Of a DNA stretch of 64,000 bases, positions 1 through 9,869 are shown in pieces (the first letter of the stretch is position 1; each line of letters opens with the position of its first letter). Both the position numbers and the translations under genes were made by a program. The notes beneath the pieces are model-generated. The model was not told the origin of the DNA. It made no database searches and was given only the letters and a program-made list of their open reading frames with translations. This stretch comes from Cycas panzhihuaensis (taxonomy: Eukaryota > Cycadophyta). Location: contig CM041465.1 in the NCBI GenBank assembly GCA_023213395.1, positions 241,621,741-241,685,740 on the forward strand, read 5' to 3'.

Positions 1-230
1 GCTCGAAATCTTGTGGTGGAAATGGTCATCGGGGTAATAGATGGAATCCTCGCCCTCACGGGTGGATTCGGAGCAGACGAAGGGAACTCTTGAGTTCCCG
101 AAGTCATGACATGCTAGGCCCAATCGGGCGGGTATCCTTCCATTGCCGGAACGGCGCTCGACGCTGGAATGAAACGCGACGATTGGTCTTCTAACAACGG
201 CAAACCCAAGCTGCCATGAAAGCGTCGCAT
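1..230 (-). pseudogene. gag N-terminus of inverted Ty3/gypsy element E0 (partial)
   Basis: On the minus strand an ATG at 228-230 opens a short reading frame that begins MRRF and contains PLLED and MEGY. The same landmarks, in the same order, open the gag genes of E2 (ATG 11960) and E4 (ATG 24934), so this is the gag start of the same Ty3/gypsy family in the opposite orientation. Gag would build the virus-like particle. The frame stops at about 114, after some 38 codons; similarity probably continues to position 1, where the element leaves the window. Only the extreme N-terminus is visible, so no capsid or zinc-knuckle part can be judged. An in-frame upstream ATG at 315-317 exists, but the MRRF start is the one shared with the other copies. 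Confidence 0.7.
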
Positions 231-530
231 GCAACGCCTCGCGGCGTTGTTAGAAAAGCGAAAAGGAAAAGGAAGGAAAGCCGCAAACCCGCTGGGGTTG
301 CCCAACTCAAAACACAAAATGCGAGCCTACCTAAAGGCAAGAGCACCAACACGAAGGGAAGCGGATCTAGCTCCCTTCTTGGCGGTCCCCAAGATGGTCG
401 CCAAGGAAACGCTCTCCACGGCAATGATCCAACGCCTAGCGGGAAGGACACAAAACCACACGGCTAATAAGCTAAAGAACGAGGATCATACCTCGCGGGA
501 CGTCCGTCGCCGGAGGCCGAGTGCACGGCT
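231..530 (-). other. untranslated leader of inverted element E0
   Basis: The reverse complement of about 340-640 matches the E2 leader at about 11520-11830: the same order of a GGCGACCATCTT-like block, a GCCAAGAAGGGAGCTAG block and a GGGTAGGAGGGTC-like block, directly before gag. Plus-strand Arg/Lys-rich frames here are shadows. The boundary with the LTR near 530 is estimated from LTR-A, not seen directly. Confidence 0.55.
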
Positions 531-1005
531 GCAGGTGCTGGTTGCTTCCAGTGGCCGTGCAAGGCGAGACCCTCCTACCCTCCGGATGGCGGGAAGGGAA
601 AAGGAAACTTCATACGCTACTTCTCAAGGCAATGAGAAAGCGGCGAAGGGGTAACCAACCAAACGTGTCGCAGGTAAGATATGTGCAAGAGCGGCTAAAA
701 GGGGGATCGGTCGAAGAATCTCAAACACTATAGTGTGCAGGGTGTAGCAAAGAAAGCGCACGTAAAGCAAATGTAGAGCAAAAAGCAAGTACAAAATAAA
801 TAGTTATTTCTTTTCCTTTTCCTTATATTTCTCTAACTACCAAAGCAAGCGTAAAGAAACGTAAGAGCGAGAAAAAGGAATATGAAGGGTGAGCGGAGAA
901 TACCTGGATCCGGCGGTTGGGCTGAGACGCAGGTGTCCGTCCACGGTTGCGCTTCCTCCCGTCCTCCTCGTATGCGACGTCGGTTGCAAGCGGTGATGGG
1001 GGATC

Positions 1006-1013
1006 ACTTACCT
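1006..1013 (-). promoter_or_regulatory. candidate 5' splice site in E0 LTR/leader
   Basis: The minus strand reads AGGTAAGT, a perfect donor consensus, between short G and C runs. LTR-B (19341-19348) and LTR-D (38119-38126) have AGGTAAGG in the same setting; LTR-A has a mutated AGATAAGG. Whether it is used is unknown. Confidence 0.3.
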
Positions 1014-1179
1014 CCCCGCAAGCAAATAAGCACTAACTAAACTGAAATGACAGAAAATAAAGCTCGAAACGGCATACACAAAGGGAAAAACGTACCAAGC
1101 AAGTGTCGACCGGCAATGGGTCGACCTTATGCGTCCCCTCGTCCCGAACGCTCCTGCAAGCAAATAAGCGGAATACCTT

Positions 1180-1195
1180 CCTCTCGAAAGAGAGG
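1180..1195 (-). other. conserved LTR hairpin 2, E0 copy
   Basis: CCTCTC-GAAA-GAGAGG on the plus strand: a perfect 6-bp stem with a 4-nt loop. It sits where LTR-A, LTR-B and LTR-D have hairpins with different stem sequences. Confidence 0.5.
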
Positions 1196-1348
1196 CTACG
1201 AGATGCCAAAAGATATATGTATATATGTTGCAAGTAAAGCGAACTAAGTTAAAAAGATATGGCTAAATGCTAACATGCAATAAAAGAAGCAAAGTCACAC
1301 GATAAGCATGCCAAGGTCACATACCACAAACGCACCCCAAATGGGGTT

Positions 1349-1374
1349 GAGTATAGCCTCGGGATGGCTAACTC
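1349..1374 (-). other. conserved LTR hairpin 1, E0 copy
   Basis: On the minus strand GAGTTAGC and GCTATACTC pair with one bulged T around the 9-nt loop CATCCCGAG. The same loop length and near-identical loop occur in LTR-A and LTR-D. Confidence 0.5.
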
Positions 1375-2740
1375 ACCCACGAGAGGTCTCCACAGGATGT
1401 AAGGGAAACGATGCTAGCATGCGACAAAAAGATCATGGAGCAACGGGTAGCATATGCCAAGGTAAACACTCAACCGATTCTCTGAAGCCTCTCTAGCCCT
1501 ACTTCTTAAGCAAAAGCGGAAATAAAGGGGAGAGGAAAGGGCGGAACCCTTGGGAGTAGGGCGGCAATGGGGGCGGAACCCGCCTAATCTCCCTCAAACC
1601 CTCGTGTAACCCTTTATGCGGTTTGCCCAAGAAATGGCGAAGAGAAGGATGGGAGAAGAAGGGTGAGTGGAAGAAAAGAATGGGAAACTAAGCCTATCCT
1701 CGGGTGACACTCTAATAAGCCACAAATACTATGGTTCCTTGCATCAACCTACTAAGGGGAAACCAAGAAAGTGCATATATAAAAGGAAGCAAAGAGTTGC
1801 AAGTGAAATAATACAAAAAACAAGCAAAACACCAAAGAAATGACACCAAATACCTCAAATGATGAAGGAGGAGTGCATGTGAGCACTTGGCAACTTGGAG
1901 CAATGGTCAAGAGATGCCTATGAAGCAATGTAGCATGTCCCTTGCAAGAGAGAGGAGTGGTGGAGCCTCATGCAAGAAAGTGAGATGGAAATGGTTCCTT
2001 GCAATGGTTTTCTTGGTGCAAAATCCTCTTAGAGGCCTTCAATATGTGTGAGGAGGAAGAGTGCTTGTATTGGAGCTCGTGAGAAGCGTGATGGCCTCAG
2101 ATCTCCGAGAATAGCGACCCTTGGTGCCTCCGTCCCACAGCTGTTGAAAGGTGTCTCTTGTTCTTGCTTGTTTGTCTTGTCTTTTGTGAAGAAAACTTGA
2201 GAGGAGAGTGGAGTAGAGAGTAGAAAAATTCATTCAATAATCATCATAATGAGGCAAATGAGTGAAAAAAGAGTTTTATGCCTTGAGTGAAGCAAGTGAA
2301 CGTTGGGGGCCTCGCGCCTCAACTGATTAGAGCCACTGCAGCGATTCATGAAAAATCGCGGCAGCGCGTGTTTCTTTTTAAATTTTAAGCGATCATGCGG
2401 TAAACTTGGCATCGCTAAGTTTATCATGCAGCTTGACTGCCGCCAGGAACTCCGTGATGCAGCTTAGTTTCTGCAGATGGAACCAAAACAAAAAATGTAA
2501 AATTAAAGTAAGAAATCGGTCTTTAAGGTAAAATCATAAGTTAAACTCAAAATACATTAGTCAAGCGGTTTTAGGTCATGGGCATGTACTCAAACGGTGC
2601 AAAAAGACCTAACTAAGGGTTAAACTAGGCTTAGAAAGGGTTTGCAACATAAGCGGCACGCGGTAACACGCATAAACAGGCTGGCAAAAGCATCCCGAAG
2701 ACCATGGAGCGTCGTGGGTGGTTGTACGCCATACGGTGTC

Positions 2741-2755
2741 GCATTCGATGAATGC
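2741..2755 (-). other. hairpin at the PPT/U3 junction, E0 copy
   Basis: GCATTC and GAATGC form a 6-bp stem around a 3-nt loop. The minus strand just outside reads GTGAGGGC, a decayed form of the GTGGGGGC tract of E1 and E4. The LTR is taken to begin inside it, at 2743. Confidence 0.5.
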
Positions 2756-2952
2756 CCTCACGTGAGTCGTCATAGGCTAAAGGTGCCGTTAGGCATGCAT
2801 AATGAACAAGCAATCAAACAGTGCATATGGACGGGCACATGTCAATCAAACCATTCCCAATTCGCGGCGATCATAAGTAAGCAAAGTAAAGGCATATACA
2901 CAACACAAATTCGTCAAGGTCCGAGTCTATTCCGATGGCGGAAACACCATGA
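2756..2952 (-). other. 3' internal stub upstream of the E0 LTR
   Basis: On the minus strand this segment resembles the sequence just before the polypurine tract in E1 (about 9230-9395) and E4 (about 36200-36360), including a GCCTATGACGACT motif next to the tract. It ends at 2952/2953, where plus-strand pol sequence of E1 starts. No gene is visible in it. Confidence 0.45.
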
Positions 2953-4584
2953 CGCCCTTTTACTAAACAAACTCGCTCTACCAGTTCAGCAAACCTAGGC
3001 TCATCCACTCATGCCTCGGCTTGCTCTATTGGGATACCTAACCCGTCCGACGAAGACCCTACGTCTTCTCCTCCTAGTCTCACGCGGTTTGCCCCTATTG
3101 GCGTTGGGAGTTACGGGTACCTTGCTTCGTTCAGCGATGATGAGCCGCTCGACGAAGACGAGGATTGTCCTCACCCCGTCTCTTTCCTTCGTGCCAATAG
3201 GTTGCACCTGCCCTGTTCTAGATCCCCGTCTAGAACCTCTCTTGTTGGTGAGGCTAGCCCCTCGTGCATGTCACACGTCATCGCTCGTGTTGACCCACCT
3301 GTCGGCATTTCTCCTTTTTCATTAGCCCCTGTAGGTAATGGTTTTCAGGAATTGCCTTTCGCTCCTTCTGAGGGTCACCTTTCCGTTTTTTCTTCAGATT
3401 TCCGTGAGGAAGCTGAGCAACCCGATGGTCATCACGGTCCCGTTGCTCTCACTCCCTCCGGTGCTTCTCCTACTCGAAGTAAGGTCATCCATGGGGTGGA
3501 TTATTTCAAGGATGATGAAGCCCTGCTCGAGCATCTAGCAGGCCTTACGCCTAACTTGCCTTCTGGTCACCACCGGCTTGGTCACCAGAAAATCCTCGCG
3601 ATCGGATCCACGCTTGCTGATCCGATCCCGTCTCTTATTCCTTCGCCTCTCGTTGATCTTACCCCTCTCCACTTCGAGGAAGGCAACGCCATGTGCATGG
3701 GGGCAACCCAGGACGTAGTCTTGGCCCCGGGTAAGGTCATTAAGGTTAGGTTGGAATGCTCTCCTGATGAGGTAAGGGAATACTCCCTTGCTCCAGAGTT
3801 TCGAGACATTTTCGCGTGGGATTATGCTGACATGAAGGGAATCGACCCCTCGATTGTCACTCATAACCTCACCACCCTTCCTTGCGCCCTCCCTGTGCGC
3901 CAGAAGCAGCGTCCCCTTCACCCAAAGCTCTCTGCCGTCGTCAAGATGGAGGTAGAGAAGCTTCTGGACGCTGGGCTCATTACCTCTATTGACTACCCCA
4001 AGTGGGTCTCTAACATTATTCCCGTTGCTAAAAAGAATGGGGTAATCTGTATATGTGTCGACTTTCGCGACATCAACAACGCTTGTCCTAAGGACAATTT
4101 CCCGTTACCCTTCCTAGATCAGATCATTGATCGCACCGCCGGATTCGAAGTGATGTCCCTAATGGACGGCTTGTCTGGTTACAACCAAATTCAGATTTCT
4201 TCTGAAGACCGCCATAAGACAGCCTTCACTACTCCTTGGGGTACCTTTGCCTACAAGGTGATGTCCTTTGGCCTTAAAAATGCAGGTGCTACTTACCAAA
4301 GAGCCATGCATTTCATCTTCCACGACCTCATCAACGACACGTTGGAGGTCTTTATGGATGATATGATGGGTCTTTCCCGCGTGAGAGCCCATCACCCTTC
4401 CGACTTGCGTGTCATCTTCTCACGATGCTGCAAGTATCACGTCAGCCTTAATCCGCTTAAATGTGTGTTTGCCGTTACCTCGGGTAAACTCACGATTCCT
4501 CAGATCAAGCGGGGAATTCGGATCGACCGACAAAGTCAGAGGGATCCTCGGCATGCCGCCCCCCAGACCTCAACGGTAGATTAA
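2953..4584 (+). pseudogene. E1 pol: linker and reverse transcriptase (Ty3/gypsy)
   Basis: Reverse transcriptase that would copy element RNA into cDNA in the particle. Similarity to E2 begins sharply at 2953 (E2 15009), inside the region after the protease, so gag and protease are missing. The main open frame is 3202-4584 (460 codons). RT landmarks in order: CPKDNFPLPFLDQIID, SLMDGLSGYNQI, TAFTTPWGTFAYKVM, FGLKNAGATYQRAM, then the active-site box FMDD at 4351-4362 (the family usually has YVDD or FVDD). From about 4490 the frame leaves the consensus seen in E2 and E4 through small indels and ends at 4584, so RT and RNase H are no longer in one frame. Very similar to E2 15009-16560. E1 is a 5'-truncated, dead copy. 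Confidence 0.9.
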
Positions 4585-5280
4585 GTCGTTTCTAGGCAGG
4601 CTCGGTTTCCTCGAGCGCTTCTTGGACTTGACTGTGGCGAAACCCCTCACAAACCTGTTGAAGAAGGGAGCTCCTTTTGCCTGGTCCGACAAGACCCAAA
4701 AGGCCTTCGAAGGACCCAAGGAGGCCTTGGCTTCCGCTCCTACGTTAGCGCCTCCCCGGTTCGATAGGCCCTTCATCCTGTATACCTCAGTGACTGACGA
4801 GTCCTTGGGTGCTATGCTCGCTCAGGAGGATGACTCAGGAACTGAGAGAGCTATATATTTCATCAATCACACTCTCATGGCTGCTGAGCTTAACTATTCC
4901 CCTACCGAGAAGGAATGCCTCTCCTTGGTCCATGCCACCAAGAAGTTTAGGCACTACTTGCTCGGCAACACTACCAAGGTGATTGTTCAATCCGATCCCT
5001 TGAGATACTTACTTACTCGTTCGGATTTGACGGGTAGGGCCGGTCGTTGGGCCGTCCTACTCCAGGAATTTGATCTCCTTATCGTTAACCGGAAATCAAA
5101 GAAAGGCATGATAGTGGCCGAGCAACTTGCGGATGCCCCTATCCCTAACTCCTTTGATACTTCCGTTGACGACTCTCTTCCCGATGAGTCTATCTTGACG
5201 ATTCAGGGAGCTCCTCCCCATCCACTCATCGATAATGAGTGGTACGGTGACATAGCGCGGTATCTCACGCGGCGGATACC
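4585..5280 (+). pseudogene. E1 pol: RNase H domain (Ty3/gypsy)
   Basis: Open frame 4622-5446 carries the thumb/connection and RNase H part of pol, which degrades the RNA strand of the RNA/DNA hybrid. Visible motifs: AKPLTNLLKKGAPFAWSD, a LYTSVTDESLGAML strand, EKECLSLVHATKKFRHYL and QSDPLRYLL. Where Ty3/gypsy RNase H usually has an Asp-Ala-Ser (DAS) motif with the first catalytic Asp, this copy has Ser-Val-Thr and only a slightly displaced Asp. E2 and E4 show the same, so the loss predates the copies. A second RNase H further downstream may have taken over the role (inference). The frame decays near 5280. Confidence 0.85.
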
Positions 5281-6452
5281 GCCCGACGCTAACAAAGTTA
5301 AATCTCGTCCAGGACTTACGCGGGCGGTACCTCCTCGTGGACGGTATTGTATAAGAGGTCCTTCGATGGGATCCTCCTCCCATTGCGTCACTCTTAAGCC
5401 GACCAGTGCCAGAATGCCACCACGGCATTTCTGGAGGTCACTTTAGGGGCCAGTCTATGGCTCAGAGGATCCTTCGCATGGGCTACTTTTGGCCATCTCC
5501 TTTTAAAGACGCTCATGCCTTTGCTCGGAAATTTCAGCGATGTCAAGAGCACGCCAATATTTCCGATGTGCCTTCTGAGGCCTTTCATCCTATTGTTTCG
5601 CCATAGCCTTTCGCTCAGTGGGGACTAGACCTCATTGGAGCTATCTCCCCACCTTCGTCGTCATGAGACAAGTTCGTCTTGACTGCCATGGAGTATTTCA
5701 CTAAATGGGCGGAGGCCATCCCCTTGATCACTACCCCCGGCAAAACAATTGCTACGTTCATTTACCAGCACATCATTTCTTGGTTTGATTGGATGTCCTA
5801 ATCACTGACAATGGAACTCCTTTCTGTAATAAGGAGGTGGATGAGCTTTGTGAGAAGTTTAAAATCTCTCATAAGACTTCTTCCCCTTATTACCCTCAGG
5901 CAAATGGCCAAGTGGAGTCTTTTAATAAGACTCTTGTCAGCATCCTCAAGAAAACGGTTGCTCAATCCCAGAGGGATTGGCACCTTCAGCTGCCCTCTGC
6001 CTTGTGGGCTTATCGTACCTCTATCCGTTCTGCTACGGGAATGACCCCGTTCTCCCTGGTCTATGGTACTGAGGCGGTGCTCCCGTTGGAGGTGGAGATC
6101 CCTTCCTTGTGAGTCTCCCTTCGAGGTTTCATCGACGAAGAGTCGATCTGGCAGCACTTTGCTCGACCTCAGCTTTGGATGAGAGGCGGCTTAGCGCTAT
6201 CGTGCTAACCTAGCATCAAAGCCGCTCACAAAGGGCTCATGATAAACGCCGTTCCGCCCTTTGTTTCCTGGGGACTACGTCCTCAAGCTCGAATATCTCC
6301 ATGACCGTTTGACCAAATTCAAACCCCGATGGGTTGGTCCTTTTGTCATTATTGAATCCCTCGATAATGGTGCTTCTGAGATAGCCACCCTGGAAGGGCT
6401 CGAATTTGAGAAAGCCGTTAATGGGATGTTCCTTAAGAAGTTTTATGCATGA
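5281..6452 (+). pseudogene. E1 pol: integrase (Ty3/gypsy), several frameshifts
   Basis: Integrase, which would insert the cDNA into the genome. An H2C2 zinc finger region (ECHHGI...CQRCQEHAN) lies around 5400-5600. The catalytic core follows: MEYFTKWAEA with Glu (5691-5693) where the first catalytic Asp is expected, TDNGTPF with the second Asp near 5806, and GQVESFNK with the Glu near 5910. The C-terminal part ends with a GPF-type motif (WVGPFVI) in frame 6261-6452, stopping at TGA 6450-6452. Reading frames change at least at ~5300, ~5450, ~5640 and ~6110, so no protein is possible. E2 17370-18395 is nearly the same sequence. Confidence 0.85.
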
Positions 6453-7099
6453 TCTCTCGGCGATCCCTTCCCCCTGCTCCGAAATGAGCCTAAACTACCA
6501 TCTTAGGTTGTCCCCATTCTTCCCAACCACGGGTAGAGTGGCAACTTAAGATGGACCCCTTCTTCGTCTTTTCGGTTCCTTCCGTGGAACCCACGTTCCC
6601 ATACTCTCTTGGGAACCCTTGTGTCGTCTTGCTTGGGCATCCCCCAATCAGGAGGACACTTGGGGGCATCGTTGCTCCCCTTTCCTGCCCGTCGTTTCCT
6701 TCGCATATCCCGCTATGCTCTCCTATAGACATGTACTCGATCTGCTCCTAACCTCACACTTCTATGTCGTCCCGCTCATGGCGTGTGTGTGTGCCCCTGT
6801 TAGGTGTGTGGTCGTACATGGGAGGAAACGTGCACATCATGCAACAAAATATCCACAACATAAAACATCTACAACATAACATTCACAATACACAAAAATA
6901 AATATACATATTATCCACATACGATACATCATATACAACATCTCATATCCAAATGGGGTTCCAATCACCCCATGCATATATATATACATATCAAAAATCA
7001 TGTCATCATACATCCTGGGAAGCCGGTGTCCTTGCAGGGGGGGTACAATCATATGGTCCTATATATGACCCACAGGCCGTCTTTCCACATCAATGCATA
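6453..7099 (+). other. E1 non-coding spacer after pol
   Basis: No sense-strand gene. The first ~380 bases match E4 31612-31990, including an 11-bp hairpin (6498-6554). The rest is AT-rich and ends near the 3' end of the antisense gene. Small frames here are not conserved between E1 and E4. Confidence 0.6.
6498..6554 (+). other. post-pol hairpin, E1 copy
   Basis: CCATCTTAGGT (6498-6508) pairs with ACTTAAGATGG (6544-6554) over 11 bp with one G-U pair and a 35-nt loop, 45 nt after the pol stop. In E4 the arms at 31655-31665 and 31702-31712 are perfectly complementary. Confidence 0.5.
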
Positions 7100-8155
7100 T
7101 ACATATCCTACTGCTGTGGCCCTGCTCCTAGGGTGCCACCTCCCGGTCTCTGTGATCCCTCTCCTGGGGACCACATGCCTTCGAGGCTCCTCCACAGGCC
7201 TCCATGGCTGCCTCGCTCTCCTCATCCTAGGTCGTCTCGTGGTCGCCACAGGTGTGGGTCCGTGTCCTGCTCCGACTCGACCTCGAGACCATCTGTGCCA
7301 CTAGCTGATTGTATCTGGCCTGGATACGATCCTGCTCTCCCTGGAGTACCTCCTCTCATCATCTGAGGCGCCTGTGACGATTATCACGGTGGTCTGCTCT
7401 CGCTATCTCACTTTGCACCACCACCACAGCCTCTAGAGTCTGGACCCATCCTCGCAGCTTGTCTCTCTCGCGTCGGGCGTCATCCCTCTCGCGCCTCACG
7501 TCGTCTCTCTCCTGCTGCAGTCGTCCCTGGGATGTGGCATGCTCTTGGGACTCTGCAGCCCATATGTCCCTTGCCCTCACTATCAGGGAGAATGCCTCTC
7601 TGTGGGCTCCTGCCGCTCTAGGCTCATCGCCTGCCTGGATGGGCGGTTGCCCCTCTGCATACACCTGAGGGAATATCTCCCTCGCCACAGCCTGTCGGTC
7701 TCAGTCTCTGCCACACGCGATGCAACACGCCATGTGTGGTCTATATACCATGATCAAACCAAACCAAACATCTACGGATGCTAAATGACTTTGGAAAGGT
7801 TGGCACTCACCGTGGCGCTGATCCTCGATCGCGGCATCCTCTCCTCCTGGCTCTCCGCCAGCTGCAGGTGCCTCGTCTTCGGGCACCTCCTCTGCCTGGC
7901 TCCCTCTCCTCGTGGGGTTGGCCCCAGCTCTCATCGTCGTGGACCCCATCGCGATCCGTAGCCTGCGGGCCCTAGTCACGGGTCCTCTGACCTCGCCCTG
8001 TGCTCCTGATGGGCCTGCCTCTCCTCCGACAGCCCCGGATGGACCCTCTGCCTGTCCTGCTGTCCCTGAAGGACCTGCCTCCCCTGCAGGTCATGACGGG
8101 TCGGCCCCGCTGTCTCCACTATCTCCATCATCTCTGTCATATCCGTTGTCGTCGC
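7100..8155 (-). pseudogene. antisense gene in E1: linker plus coiled coil, spliced; 5' part deleted
   Basis: A gene on the strand opposite to gag-pol, between pol and the second RNase H. One exon covers about 8086-7811: a Gly/Ala/Pro/Glu-rich linker with repeated EAGPSG units and an EVPEDEAPAAGG stretch. A donor GTGAGT starts at 7810 and an acceptor AG ends at 7700; this 111-bp intron joins phase 1 to phase 1 and leaves an open frame to the stop at 7359. The second exon is rich in heptad-like Arg/Glu/Asp and looks like a coiled coil (QQERDDVRRERDDARRERDK). A TGCAG acceptor near 8087 suggests another intron upstream. E4 has the same exon and donor phase, plus an N-terminal plant mobile domain. 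E1 lacks that domain: its sequence jumps at ~8155 across about 1.8 kb present in E4. Function unknown. Confidence 0.6.
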
Positions 8156-8204
8156 CCTGGACTCGTTTTCGCGGCCCTTTCTCGCTCTTGGGGTCCCCAA
8201 AGGG

Positions 8205-8246
8205 AATGCTCCCCCGCCTGGGGGCATGTCTCGCTTTCTAAAGCGA
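8205..8246 (+). other. double hairpin and second GGGGGCA tract, E1 copy
   Basis: CCCCC-GCCT-GGGGG (8211-8224) is followed by TCGCTT-TCTA-AAGCGA (8231-8246). E4 has the same pair of hairpins at 35141-35170. The GGGGGCATG here resembles a polypurine tract, but the second RNase H and another GGGGGCA tract lie downstream. Confidence 0.45.
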
Positions 8247-8375
8247 CCTTTTGGAGCCCCAGGAGGCTTTTTCTTCCGACCACTCTCCGCTGGTGATCGG
8301 ATTGTTTACTCTCGCCCTGGGTTACCTCATTGCTAGGTCCTCCTGCCCTTCACGGCTATTTTCTGTTGACTTGTT

Positions 8376-8836
8376 GTGCGTTGCTTTCACCACCCATCGA
8401 TTGCTTGGATTTTGTGTCGCCGATGTCTGTTTACATCTTCTGCAGCCAAAAGCCGTAATCTGGACCTTCCACCGCATGGATCCTCCATGACCCTTACGGA
8501 CATGATCTCCTCCTCAGGATCTTCCTCCCAGAGGCTACCAACAACGAAGCTGAGTATGCAGCCATTATTGAAGCCCTCACTGACGCTCTCTGCTTCCATC
8601 ACGAACCCATTGTTTTATTTTGTGACTCTCAAGTTGTGGTGTCCCATCTCACCCAGGTTTACTAGGTGAGATGCCCTCACTTGAGGACTCTTGCTTCTGC
8701 CGCCAGATCCCTCCTGGCCCGCATTTCTTCTATTGATATCCAGCATATCCCTCGGGCACTCAACGCTGAGGCAGATAGCCTCGTTCGCCTCATCCTTGAG
8801 CGCCGCCTCTCCCTTCTTGCTGACCGTCCCTGAGGT
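8376..8836 (+). pseudogene. E1 second RNase H (cellular-type), degraded
   Basis: An extra RNase H domain downstream of integrase, on the sense strand and not fused to pol. Motifs: LPEATNNEAEYAAIIEAL (with the conserved Glu), FCDSQVVVSHLTQVY, then after a stop the C-terminal box HIPRALNAEADSL. These match RNase HI order (D-E-D plus a final H/N-AD box) and align with E4 35354-35780, where the first box DGGSRGNPG is intact. In E1 the first box is destroyed by small indels around 8440-8480 and the frame is interrupted at about 8664. Plant Tat-lineage elements are known to carry an added archaeal-type RNase H; this assignment to that type is inference from the motifs. Confidence 0.75.
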
Positions 8837-9395
8837 TTTCCTGGCCTTCCCGTCGCCCAAACCCCTGGTCATCTATCACTTTACTTTGTGATCCGTTCGC
8901 ACCTCCGAAACTGGGTTACTAATGAGGTAAAACTATGGTATCCACTATTTGTTCTTTATTTAGCTATGCATGTTCCTTTGCATCCTTTGTGGTGGGGGCA
9001 GCCCCCTCACCTGTCTCATTCTTCCAGTCGGTTTCTAGGTGGCCCATGCGCAGCCCCTATGTTGTCTCCACCGCCGCTTTCGTATCCACGCATCCCGCCA
9101 CGACACTCACCGGCACCCTTGCCTACTGTTATGATCTTGATTGATATATCTATACACATGTACTCTTGTGATTGTGTTGCGGCGTCGCCATCGCACCGAG
9201 CTTCGGCGGCGAGGCTCTGCGCCAAGGCGATGTTTCAGCTTCCGGAATGGATACGGAATCATACTCGAGTGTGCGGTATGTCTCTCGCATTATCATCACC
9301 TTCTTTTACTGGATGTTTGCTTGCATATCTGCATGTGTATGACTTTGTTGGCGGCCTTGTAGTCATCCACACCTATGCTAGCCTATGACGACTAT
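8837..9395 (+). other. E1 spacer between second RNase H and polypurine tract
   Basis: Matches E4 35781-36364 in order, but holds no gene I can support. Short frames are not shared by both copies. Confidence 0.5.
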
Positions 9396-9422
9396 AGTGG
9401 GGGCACACTCCCAGCGAGTGTG
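9396..9422 (+). promoter_or_regulatory. polypurine tract and junction hairpin, E1
   Basis: AGTGGGGG at 9396-9403 is the likely primer for plus-strand DNA synthesis. CACACTC (9404-9410) and GAGTGTG (9416-9422) then pair across a 5-nt loop; E4 has an 8-bp version. The LTR is taken to start at TGTGGCACC (9419), inside the right arm. Confidence 0.55.
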
Positions 9423-9861
9423 GCACCACAGTACCGTATTACTTCCCATCGCCCTCCTCGCTCCAGATCCACTAGGTTTCGCCACCTCACTGGTGTGATG
9501 ACTCATCATCGTTTGGTCAACTTGCCACCCCACTCGAGCCCTATTTTTGCTCCTTTGGACCCGTTTTGTTGGCTTGTTTGCTCCCGGGTAGGTGTTTTAG
9601 CGTTATGTTAGCCTTTTTGTCGCTCGCTTTAACTGGTGGTTGGTGGTCCCCACTCTCAGCCCTAAGCGCGTACCGCCGGATTTTTCGCGGTACCAACGGA
9701 ATATTCGCGGTACCGCGAATATTTCGGTGGTACGACTGTCTCAGGTTGTTTTTAAAAATCTGCCGTGGCAATTTTGCATTTATTGTGAAACTGCCACGTG
9801 GCTCGCGCTTTATTCCTCTTCCAGCTGCGCCCTAATCGCACGCTTTAGGGTTTTGCTTAAG

Positions 9862-9869
9862 TACTTAAG
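9862..9869 (+). promoter_or_regulatory. TATA-like box of LTR-A
   Basis: TACTTAAG followed by CCC, about 445 bp into the LTR. LTR-D has TATTTAAGCCC at the same relative place, so transcription probably starts some 30 bp downstream. Confidence 0.4.

Larger units (their letters stand above)
531..2743 (-). repeat. LTR of inverted element E0 (minus strand)
   Basis: Read on the minus strand this stretch lines up with LTR-A (9419-~11640) and LTR-D (36388-~38776). It starts just after a decayed polypurine tract and a small hairpin (2741-2755), at TGCGACACC, comparable to TGTGRCACC in the other two. Further in it has the 9-nt-loop hairpin (1349-1374), a TA-rich stretch, a second hairpin (1180-1195) and an AGGTAAGT site (1006-1013). 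The length, about 2.2 kb, agrees with the other copies. The 3' end of the LTR is not sharply defined because a partner LTR is not in view. It is diverged from LTR-A but recognisable. Confidence 0.6.

Noticed and set aside
216-733. Arg/Lys-rich plus-strand frames at the left edge
   Set aside because: They lie antisense to the gag start and leader of E0 and are not shared with other copies.
3535-3921. Antisense frame over the linker/RT region, also at 15588-15944 and 28648-29037
   Set aside because: It recurs only because the sense RT sequence recurs. There is no domain and it shifts with the copies' indels.
5798-6157. Antisense frame over integrase, also at 17859-18284 and 30184-30732
   Set aside because: Shadow of the integrase core; no recognisable protein.
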